From: Phycisphaerae bacterium RAS2
Lineage (GTDB): Bacteria; Planctomycetota; Phycisphaerae; UBA1845; UTPLA1
Reading direction: 5' to 3'
NCBI GenBank assembly: GCA_007753915.1
Contig: CP036352.1
Coordinates: 3,225,306 to 3,289,305, forward strand
DNA: 64,000 nt
The translations under genes were made by a program, and so were the position numbers. The notes under the pieces are model-generated. The model did no database searches. It was not told the origin of the DNA and saw only the letters and a list, made by a program, of their open reading frames with translations. This document shows positions 1-10,400 of this stretch, piece after piece (position 1 is the first letter of the stretch; every line of letters begins with the position of its first letter).

Positions 1-665
1 GCCGAGAGATACTCCCGTTGGTATTGCCGCGCCGCCGCCTGCAACTGAATTGACCACGCTCCCACCGCCGCCACCATCGCCGCCGCGCCGCAACACGCCA
101 GCACACCGATCCCGCGCCAGGCCGTCGGGTACGCTGCCATGCCATCCGCGCGCCTTGGCCACGCAGCAAGAGTCAACACCAGCATCAATCCGTTCACTCC
201 GTGCGCCGCCAGGCACCACGAGCACCAAACCGGCAGCCGCGTCGCCATCACGTAAACGAACCACGCCGACACCGCAGTGCCGGCCAGCACCAGCGCCATC
301 GGAGCGAGATGCCACGCCCGCGCGCGATGCGTCGGTACGCCGACCGCTGCGAACCAGAGGCCTGCCGCACAGAAGTAGGCAAAGCCGATCAGCGACGTGG
401 AGATTCCACGGAACTTTGCCCAATGGCTCGCGAGTACATAGTCGCAATTCACGCGCGCGGTGGGCGTGCAAAGCCGCGAGCCAAGTGACGCCGAAGAAGC
501 ATCCCCCGCGCTCGGCAGGGTCATCGCCAGCAGTACGGCACAGATAACCGCACCGCTTATCGCGCAAAGTATGATTAGTGTTTGAAGAAAGCGGCGACTG
601 CCCCCGCCGCGTCGAACCACTTCAAGCGGCCGCTCGTTGACTGCATCGGCCCGCGGTTCATTCAA
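1..665 (-). CDS. VKOR-family membrane thiol oxidoreductase, 5' part only (runs off left edge)
   Basis: The minus-strand frame stays open from 665 to the window edge. VKOR-family proteins form disulfides in exported proteins and pass the electrons to quinone. The visible part has a basic N-terminus and a first membrane segment (LIILCAISGAVICAVLLAM). A loop follows with two cysteines (RLCTPTARVNCDYVLAS), then a short motif ending FRGISTSLIGFAYF, as in VKOR proteins. Further membrane helices carry the redox pair CSWC. A TTG start at 665 is chosen because GGAG lies 8 nt upstream and an in-frame TGA lies 54 nt upstream. The C-terminus, and any fused thioredoxin domain, is outside the window. The downstream neighbour on the left is unknown. 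The family call rests on the loop cysteines, CSWC and the membrane pattern. Confidence 0.7.
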   Translation of the reverse strand, partial: MNEPRADAVNERPLEVVRRGGGSRRFLQTLIILCAISGAVICAVLLAMTLPSAGDASSASLGSRLCTPTARVNCDYVLASHWAKFRGISTSLIGFAYFCAAGLWFAAVGVPTHRARAWHLAPMALVLAGTAVSAWFVYVMATRLPVWCSWCLAAHGVNGLMLVLTLAAWPRRADGMAAYPTAWRGIGVLACCGAAAMVAAVGAWSIQLQAAARQYQREYLS

Positions 666-762
666 TGCCGTGGCTCCAGGAGTGGGCAATGGGCAACTCG
701 TGAGGCACTTTGATCGTCACAGTGGGCGGTGGCCACCCTGCGCAAGTCTCACGCCTCGAGCC

Positions 763-1440
763 TCACGTCTTCTCCGGCTGCACCGTCAGCATCTGCGTGC
801 CATTTCGCGGCACCTTGAGCATCTGCCTCGTGGAGCTGAGCACCTTGCCGTCGTCGCGCGCGTACTTCACCACGACGGCGATCTGCCTGCCTTCGAGGTC
901 CAGATCATCGCGCCATTGCATTCGCAGCCCGTAACCCCAGCCCAGCAGCGTGCGATCCTTGCATCGCCACGGATACGCCTTGTCCGGCGGCATTTCCCAT
1001 TCCTGAAGCGGCACCGCGACCTCGCGCCCCGCCCCGTCGCGATCCACGCGATAAAGACAAACGATAATCGTGCCCGAGCCGAACACACCGCGCGGCTTGC
1101 CCGGCCCTTCGAGGAACACCGAGCACTTGAACCCGTTCACGCGGCTTGTGCCGTCATTCGAAAACGTCAGCCACGGCTCGGCGGAGAAAAACTTCGTCAC
1201 GCGAACAATGTTCGTCTCCACCGGCGGCTCGCGATCATCCCCGTTCGATTTGGCCGCGCTGAACGTCGTCGTCACGCCCGGCTCCACCGGCTGCATGCAA
1301 CCCGGCAACGTCAGATTCACCCCGACCGCAACACAGGCGATCGCGAGGATTCTGCCATGCGAACTGGCCGTGATAAAACCCCGACAAGTCGAAGCAACGG
1401 CATTTCGACGTTTTGACGTTTTGACGTTTTGACGTTTCAT
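763..1440 (-). CDS. Predicted lipoprotein after the giant secretin gene; pilotin candidate
   Basis: A 225-residue protein with a basic N-terminus, a hydrophobic stretch and the lipobox LPGC around residues 45-48, so probably a lipid-anchored envelope protein. The mature part is soluble and beta-rich and matches no family I recognise. Its ATG overlaps the TGA of the secretin gene by 4 nt (ATGA), so translation is probably coupled, which fixes the start. The first dozen codons lie in an 8-bp tandem repeat. T2SS and T4P secretins often need a small outer-membrane lipoprotein (pilotin) for targeting. The position of this gene suggests that role, but there is no sequence evidence for it. It is the last gene of the secretion operon; the next gene on the same strand starts about 100 nt further on. 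Confidence 0.7.
   Translation of the reverse strand: MKRQNVKTSKRRNAVASTCRGFITASSHGRILAIACVAVGVNLTLPGCMQPVEPGVTTTFSAAKSNGDDREPPVETNIVRVTKFFSAEPWLTFSNDGTSRVNGFKCSVFLEGPGKPRGVFGSGTIIVCLYRVDRDGAGREVAVPLQEWEMPPDKAYPWRCKDRTLLGWGYGLRMQWRDDLDLEGRQIAVVVKYARDDGKVLSSTRQMLKVPRNGTQMLTVQPEKT
1407..1438. repeat. 8-bp tandem repeat, four units, at a gene start
   Basis: Read on the plus strand the unit is GACGTTTT, three perfect copies followed by a fourth with one changed base. It lies across the stop codon of the secretin gene and the first codons of the lipoprotein gene. Because the unit is not a multiple of three, gain or loss of a copy would shift the reading frame of the lipoprotein. Confidence 0.9.
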
Positions 1441-4400
1441 TCGCTCACTCCCGCCGCCGCTCGCGCCGCCGTTCGCCGCGCGACGATCTCTTCACCACTC
1501 GGCACCATCGGGCCGTATCGCGGCACCTGCGGTCCGTACCGCGGCTTGGGCTGCGACGGCTGCTGATCGTCTGATTCGCCACCCGGCCCCTCGTAGCGCA
1601 CCGGTTCGACGCCCGGCTCCAGGTCCGGCGCGAGGTCAATGTCCTCCACCTCAAACGGCGTCTCCGGCTTGACTTGCAACTTGTCCATCAACGGGCTTTG
1701 CTTCATTTCCGGTGTAATCAACCCGGAGATGTCGCGCGCCTCGATGCTGATCCGTCGCGCATCCTCCACCGTGCGCACCACGCGCGGTGTCATCGCGATC
1801 AGCAACTCGGTCTTGTTCTTCCGTCGCGTCGTCGTGCGGAACAGCATGCCCAGCCCGGGGATGTCGCCCAGCACCGGCACCTTGCTCTCCGCCTGATTCT
1901 CCGTCGTGGTGATCAAGCCGCCGATCACGACCGTCTCGCCGTCCTTCACCGCCACGCTCGTTGAGGCATTGCGCGTGTTGATGATCGGCGCGAACGACCC
2001 CGGCGCGATCTGAATCGTCGAATCGGTCAGCGACGAAATCTCCGGCTCAACGAGCATGTAGACAAACCCGTCGGGATTGATGTGCGGCTCGACCCGCAGG
2101 ATCACGCCGACTTCCTGATATTGCACGGCCGTGTTCACCTGACCCGCGAAGCTCGACGTGCCCTGCGGAATCGGCACCTGCTGGCCGATCAGAATCTGCG
2201 CCTGTTGATTGTCCTGACACATGATCATCGGGCGCTGAATCACTTCCAGCCGGCTGTCGGCCTGAAGCGCCCGCACGAGGAAGTTGAAATCCTCGCCGGT
2301 GATCGTGAACGAGAAACCACCCAGCCCGCTGCCGGCAGCACCCAGGTCCGTGCCGCCGACCACGTCGAAGTGGCTGCTTTGCAATACGCCGTTGCCGCCG
2401 GGAACGGCCGTCTCGCTGAACTTCAACTCCTGCAGTGCGAATTCCAACCCCATCTCGAAGCGGTCATCCAGCGACACTTCGGCGATCATCACCTGGATCA
2501 TCACCTGCGGCGGCGGCCGATCCAGCTGCTCCATCACGGTCATCACTTTGTCTTTGTACCGCGGGCTGACCGACACGATGAGCTGGTTCGACTCCGGGTG
2601 CGCCACGACCGACACTTCCTGCTCCATCCGTCGCTGCGGCGAGACCGTGTCGCCCAGCGTGTCCAGCCGCTGGCTCTCCGCGCTGAAAAACGACTCCATG
2701 GCCGACTGCACGTCCTCGGCGGTCGCGTTGTTCAGGGAATAGACGAAATTATCACGCTCGTTGATCGGCAGGCTGTCGAGCTGGTCGATCACGTCCGCCA
2801 CCACGTCGATGTCTTCTGGCCAGCCCGCGACGATCACGCTGTTCGTCCGCTCATCCGGCACGAACGTCGTCTTCGGTCGGCCGAACGTGCCCTTCATCGA
2901 GCCGCCGGTCTGCGAACCGGACGTCGGCACGCCGGCCGTGCTGCTTGATCCGCCTTCAACGCTGATGGAGCGGCCCTCTTGAAACGCTCGTTGATCCTCG
3001 GCGCCCTCTTCCTGGGCGAACATCTCATTCAGCAGGTCCACCATCTTCGTCGAGTCGGCATAGCTCAACGGGAAAACCTTCACCAGCACCGCGCGCTTCT
3101 GGATGCGATCCAGCTTGCGCACAAGCGATTCAATCAGTCGCAACGCCGACGGCGGGGCGACCGCCACGATGCTGTTCGTCCGCTCGTTGTAGGTGATCTG
3201 CACGTTCTCGCGCATCGTGCGGATCAGAATCTCCCGCCCGCGGAAGTCCTTGTCGCCGAACGAGATCAGAGTCGATGCAATGTCTCGCGCCGCTGCATCC
3301 TCGCCGCCGGCCGCCTCGGTGCTGCCTTCCGGCCCGCCTTTGCCCGTGATGACCGCATTGAGCAGTTCCGCCATCTTCTTGGCGTCTTCGTTCTCAATCG
3401 CGATCACGCCGACCTCGACCTGGCCCTTTACCTCGGTGTCATCCAGCCGCTGCACAAGCTTCGTAATGTTGTCCAGTTCGCCCGGTGGAGCCGTGACGAC
3501 GACTGAATTCGTTCGTTTGTCTTCAACCACCGCGATCGACTGACCGCCGCCGCTGCTGCCTTCGCCGCCGCCGCCCGTGCCGCTCTCGTAAAGCTCCTCG
3601 AGAATCTCCTTCACCCGCGCGGCCGGTGCCTTCCCCAGCGGAATCACCCGCGTCATCTCCGCCACCGTCGACGGCCGATCCAGCCGCTCCACAAGGTCGC
3701 GGATCAGAATGTGATCCTCGCGCGATGCGTTCACCAGCAGGCTGTTCGTCGTCGTGTTGGCCTCAATCGTCACCGGCACGCTTGCCACCTTCGTGCCCGT
3801 GTCGCCCTCGCGCGGCTTGTTCCGTTGCTCGAAGACGTTCTTGATCATCTCACCGATCCGCGTCGCCGAGGCGTCCGTCAGGCGATAGACCTCCATCACC
3901 TGCCCCGGCGTTCCCGGAGGGACATCGAGTTTCTTCACCAGCTCGACGGCGCTGTCGATGCCGTCCTTCGTCCCCCCGATCACCACGCGGTTGCTTCGTT
4001 CATCCGCGAAAATCGTGATGCCGAACCCGCCTGCGTTCTTGTCGCCACCCTCGCCCTCGCTGCGAACTTCCTTCAACTTGTCGAAATAATCGTTCACCTG
4101 CGCGGCGATCTTCACCGAGTCGCCGTGCTGAATGTCAATCAACCGCGTGATCGCCACGTCCCACGGCGTCGCCACGCTGTTCATCCGCTTGTGAATCTCG
4201 CGGATCACTTCCATGTTCTCCGGCGCCGCCGACACGATCAGGATGTTCGCCCGTGTGTCGATCGTCACTACCACCTTCTCGCGCGCCTTCAGCGCCTCGG
4301 TCTCCCTCGCGCCGCCCGGCCGATAGATGCCGTCGGTAAACAACTCGTCGATCGTGTCTTTCACGCGCTGCGCGCCGACGTTCTCACAGACGAAGTACTC

Positions 4401-7400
4401 CACCACGCCCGGCGCGACCATCTCCACGTCCAGCTCGGCCGTCTTCTGCTTCAACAGGTCGAAGTTCTCCTGCGACCCGGCGAACAAAATCGAGTTGCTC
4501 ACGTCGTCCACTTCGATCGCGACCTTGTCCTCCGGCCGGCTCTTGCCGTCCACCGTTCGCATTTCGGCGCGCTTGTCAAACAGCGACGTGAAGGCCCCCT
4601 TCAGCGTTGTCGCCGAGGCGTGCTTCAGCGTGATGATCTGAATCTTCGCCATCGGGTTCAGCTCGAGCGCCTCGATCTTGTCCACGACCGCCTTGATCGC
4701 GTCGAAATCGCCCTTGCTCGCCGCCACGATCAGCGAATTGCTGCGCTCGTCGGCCACGATCGCCGGCGTCTCCAGCTTCAATCCCTCGCCGCCCTCCTGT
4801 TGCGCCGCGCGCTCCTTCCACAACTCGGTCAGCTTCGTCGCCAGATCGCCCGCGCTGCCGTTCTTCAGCGTAATCGTGCGGATGTCCTCCACCAGCGCCG
4901 TCGCCGGCTTGTCCAACTGCCGAATCAACGCGCGAAGTTCCTCCATCCGCGCAGGCTTCGCCGCGATGATCAGTGACCGCGACCGCGGATCACCCTTGAT
5001 GATCACCGTCTCGGCCTTCTTCGCGTTCTCGCTCTTGCCGGTCGGCAGTGCTTCGGCCCGCTCCTTCATCATCGCCGTCAGCGCCGTCTCCAGCGATCCA
5101 GCGTTCGCATACTCCAGCGCCACGATCTGAAAGGGCATCACGTCCAGCCCTTTCACGTCGAGACTCTCCACCAGTCCCGTCAGAATCTTCACCGACGACG
5201 GCCGCCCCACCACCACCAACTGGTTCGACCGCATGTCGGCCATCACGACGGCGTTGTAAACCAGGGCCCCGGCCTCGCCATCGGGCGCGCCGCTCTTTTC
5301 GCTCTGGCCCGGCCGCGCCGTCAGGTTCTGGCTGTCGGTCAGCAGCTTCGTCACCTGCTCGGCCACTTCCGACGCATCGGCGAACTTCAGCGTCACCACC
5401 TGGCTGATGACCTCGGCCCGCGCCGGCTCCACGTCGAACGCGCCGGCCACCTGCTTCATGATCAGACAGTTTTCTTTCGTGCTCGCCACGACCAGCGAGT
5501 TGCTGTCCTTGTCGCCGAAGATGACCACAGGGCGATCAAGATTCACCTGTTGCAGGCGATTGCCATTCTCGTCCAACAGGTTGAACCGCCGAATGAAGTC
5601 CTTCATCGGCGTGTCGCCCGTCGCCGCCTTCTTGAGAATCTCGTTCAACAGCGCGCCCAGCGCGTCGGCCTTCGCCACGCGCAACGGGATGATCATCACG
5701 TCGGCCTCGCCCACCGACAGGCGGCCTTCCTTGTCGACCGGCTCCGGCTCGGCGTCCAGCCCCTTGATGATCCCCTCGACAAACTTCAGGTCCGTCTCAC
5801 CCGCGATGATGCTGATCGAGTTGGTCTGCGGGTCGGTCTCGATCTGAATCACGTTCTTGTCCAGCCCGCGCTGCGACAGGTACTTGTCGATAATCTTCCC
5901 CAGCACCTCCCCGACTTCCAGCACGCGGCGATTGCGGAATTGATACGTCTTGACGTTGCGGACCGTGTGCTCAGCTTCTTTCTCAATCTTGTCGATCAGG
6001 GCCAAAACCTGAGTCATCTTTTCGTCTGTCGCGGCGATGAACAATCCATTCGTCGTTGGGTCTGCGATGATGTCTACCTTGTCCTCCGGCTTCACCGGGC
6101 GGCTGCCGCGTGGCTCCAGCGGTTCAAACACCTTCTTCAGCGTTTCAGCCAGGCTCTTGGCCTGGGCATTCGTCAGTCCCTTGTATTCAATCTTCTTGGT
6201 TGGAATTGCCGTATCCAGCATCTGCAACAACGCTTCGATGATTTCGATATCCTCATCCGACCCCTCGATGAAGATGCCCTCTTCGCCCGCCTCCACCGCC
6301 GTGATCGGCGCGCCGCTCAACTTGCGGCTAAACGCCTCCTGCGCCGCCTCGGTCATCTGCGACATATCGACGCCTTGCTGCGCCGCGGCCTGGATCATCT
6401 GCTCGGCCGTCAGGCTCTGCGTCGGCTGCGTCGTTGGCACAGTCCGGGCTGCCGGTCGCACCGCTGTCGCCGGCTTCTTCTCCGCGGGCTGCGTCGTCGC
6501 CGAGCGAGGCCGAACGCGACCCACCACGGGCTTCGTCGCCTGCGTCGTCGCCGATTGATTCGCCGCGCCGGTCGATGCCCCGCGACCCGCCGACACCTGC
6601 TCCGAACCGTCCTCGTCGGAGTCGGCCTGCGCCAACAGCTCCGCCGAAGGCCGCACCGTCGGCATCGGTTCGTAGCTCGGAGGCAACTGCCCCATCGCCG
6701 TCGCCACCGACAGGTTCAAGAGCATGCCCTGCACCGTCCCCGCGACGATGGAACTTCGCCGCACGGGCAGGCCCAAGCTCTTCTCGTAGCGCCGCTGCTG
6801 CGTCCACGTCGCATCGCCGCGCGGGCCGCGATCGCCGCCGCCATCGCGCCGACGACCACCACCGTCACCGCGCCCGCCACGATCTCCTCGATCACCACGC
6901 CCGCCGCGATCACCTCGGTTGAACCCGCCCGACCCGCGACCGCTCTGGCTTGACTGACCGCCCTGCATGCTGTCAATGATCTTCTTCGCTTCCGTCGGCG
7001 TCAGTTGATTGTTCAGGCTGATGAACTTCCGCGTCGTCCCGCCGGCCGGGCCCATCGCGACGAGCGTCTTCACGATCCGCTCGGCCTCCTCATATTTGCC
7101 CTTCGATCCCGAGATCAGCAGCGCGCTGGCCCACGGCTCGGCGCCGATGCTCACGAGGTCGGGCTTGTAATCCTTCTGCACCTGTTGGCGATTCCGCTCG
7201 GCGTCGTTCAACTGCCGTTCGACCAGCCGCGCCAGATTATCCACGCTCTGACCCGCAGGCACCTGGAGAATGCGCACCTCGCCCGTCGCGCCCTCCATCT
7301 GGTTGTCGATGTTGTCGATCATCTTGCGAATCTGCGACAGGTCGTTCGCCTTTGCCCAGACGATCACGCTGTTCGTGCCCGTGTCGGCGACGATCGTCGG

Positions 7401-10400
7401 CGGCTTGCCGTACGACCCGCCGCGCGATTTGTCCTGCTGCCGCTTCGGGTCGTTGAATACGTTGTTCAGCGTGTTGGCGATTTCGCTCGCGTTGCCGTGC
7501 GCCAGCTTGAACGTCTGCGGCGCGCTCGAATCGTCCGGCCGCTCGACATCCAGCTCCTTGATCTTCTTCAGCGCATCCTCAACGCCTTCGGGCCGGCCCG
7601 CCACGATCACGGCATTCAGACTCTCCACGGCCTTGAGCCGCAGGTCGCCCGCCAGCACGACTTTCTCGTCCTTCTTCTCCTCGCGACCCTCCATCCACCA
7701 GGGGATGACCCGCTGGCCTTCGTCCGCCGGGGTGCGCTTGGACACTTTCAAGTATTCCGTCAATATCCCAATCATCTCGGCGGCGTCCATGTACTTCAGC
7801 GCCACCATTTCCATCGTCCGCCCGCCCTGCGGCGCGTCGGTGTCGATGTCCGCGATGATCCCGTCGATCATTTCCTTGGTCGTATCCGTGCAATACACCA
7901 GCAGCAGATTGCCCGTGGTCTCCGCCGTGATCGTCACCTGGTTGTCCAACTGCTTCGCGGCGGTCTCACCTCCGCCCATCCACGGCGGCAGGTTCGACGA
8001 CCGGCCGCGGGTGACGCCGCCCTTCTTGTCGAAGAAATCCTGTAGCGTCTTGGCGACTTCGTCCGCCACGGCGAACTTCAACGGAATCTTGAAGAACTTC
8101 AGCGCGCCGACGGTCGGCGTCTCCGACAGCTTCTTGATGACCTCTTCATTCACCTTGACGAATTCCGCTTCTGAAGCGAACACCAGCAGCGTATTGGTCG
8201 GTTCGTGAAACTCGGCCTTCACGCCGTCGCGACCGCCGCCCGCCTGCGTGCCGAACAGCTTGTTGATGTTCTCGGCCACACTCTTGGCCGGAACCATCTC
8301 CGGCATCGTCACCGTATGAACGCTCCGCCCGCCCTCCACGCTGTCCAGCATCTTGACCAGATTCGTGATCTGTTCGTACTCCGTCTGATTCGCGAAACAA
8401 ACGATCTTCGCGCTGCCGGCGACCGCGCGAATCGTCGCGCTGGACCGCTGCCGACGACCGGCGTTCTGCGCATCGAAAATCTGCTGCAACGTACTCGCCA
8501 CGTCCGGCGCATTCGCATTGGCGAGATCAATCACGTATTCCGATCGCGCGTCGCTGGACTTGTCCAGCTCGGCAATCAGCGTCGTGATCTCAACCATGTT
8601 CTCCTTCGACGCGGTGACAATCACGCTGTTCGTCGTGCCGTCCTCGGCCACCGACACCTGTTCGCGCACCGTCGGGTTGCGATTGACCGTCTGGAACGAC
8701 ACGCGCACCGCGTTGGCCACGCTCCACGGGTCGGCGTAGTTCAGCTTGAACGTCTTGCGCTCGCGCGACCCCTCCGCCAGCCCCTTCACATCGAGCGACT
8801 TGATCAGGCCTTCCACTTCCGTATAGTCCGAGTCCGACGACGTCACCACCAGCGTGTTGCTCGCGTCGTCCGGCGAGATGGTCACCGCCGGCGGCTGGCC
8901 CGGCACCGGCAGCATCGTTCGGCTCAATTGGCTGTTCAACACATTTGCCAGATCGCTGGCACGCGCGTTCACAACCTGATAAAGGTGGTTCTTCTGACCG
9001 CGCTCGCTGGGTACGTCGATTTGCGCCAGCACCCTGTCGATCAAACCGAACGTGATCGGACCGCCCGTCACGATCAGCGAATTCGTGCGGCCATCGGGCA
9101 CGACGCCGACAAGATCGAGCTTCACGTTGCCCATCGCGCCGGTCGCCGCAGCCTTCACCATCATTTCCGTCAGCTTGTTGTTGATGTCCACGGCGTTGGC
9201 GTGCTCCAAGTCATACCGCCGGACTTCCATGCCCGTTGGCGCCACGTCCATACCCGCCGCCACCTTCTTGATCTGATCGAACACGTCATCGTCCGCACCG
9301 AGCACATACAGCGTGCTCGCGCTCTTGCTGCCGGTGATTTTCACGTTGGCCTTGCCGCCGCGCGTCGTGCGGACCTCGCGGAAAATCTCCTGAATCTTCG
9401 GCGCGATCGCCTCTGCATCAGCGATTGTTACTCTGATCGTGCGAAACTCCTGCGTGATGCCGATGCGCTTCTCGAGCAATTCGATCTGCTCTTCGATCTC
9501 TTTCATCTGCGGTTCGGCCGCCTTCACAATCACCATGCCGCTGCCCGGATCGCCGTTGATAACGATGTCCTGCTGTGCCCCGCTGGTGACGAACACCGCC
9601 TTGAGCTGATTCGCGATCGCCGCTGCGTCGCCTTTCACCGAAAACTGCCGAATCGCGCTGCCTTCCGACTGGATGTCCAGATCCTTCACAATCTGCTCGA
9701 CGCGGTCAACGTCCTTCGTCTGCCCCGCGACGATCACGCTGTTCGTCCGCGCGTCCGCCGTCACCGACACCTGCCCGCCGCCACGACCGCCGCGGCCGCC
9801 CTGTCCGCCGCCGCCCTGATTCGCCGTCGCTGCCGAGACTTCCTTCGCGATGGTCGCGATCTCCGTCGCCCGCGCGTTCTTCAGTGCTACACGGCGCATC
9901 TCCGGCTTGGTCGTATTCGTTTTGTCTTCCAGGTCCTTGATGATCCCTTCCATCATGTCGAGTACGTCCGGCGGACCTTGCGCGATGATGCTGTTGGTCT
10001 GCGCATCGGCACTGATCTTCAGATTATCCGTTGACGAAAGCGTCGCTCCGGTTGCCTGACCCGGCTGCCCCGGCTGACCGCCCTGCATCTGGATGATCTG
10101 CTGCTGAACCTGCTCCGGCGTCTGCGGCTGACCCGGCTGCCCACCGCGACCACCGCCACGGCCGCCCCGCGCCGTCGGCAAACTGAAAATCTCACGCAAG
10201 TTCTCCGCCATCTGCGTCGCATCAAGATTGACCAGCGCGAAGATTTTGAGCGTGCCCTCGGCCGGGGGCACACGCTTGTCGATTTTCTTCAACACGTCCA
10301 CGATCAGCGGCACGTCCTGCGGCGGCGAAATCACCATCAGGCTCCGCGTCCGCGGATCGGGCACCACCTTGATCCGCGCCGGCGACTGCTGCACCATCAC

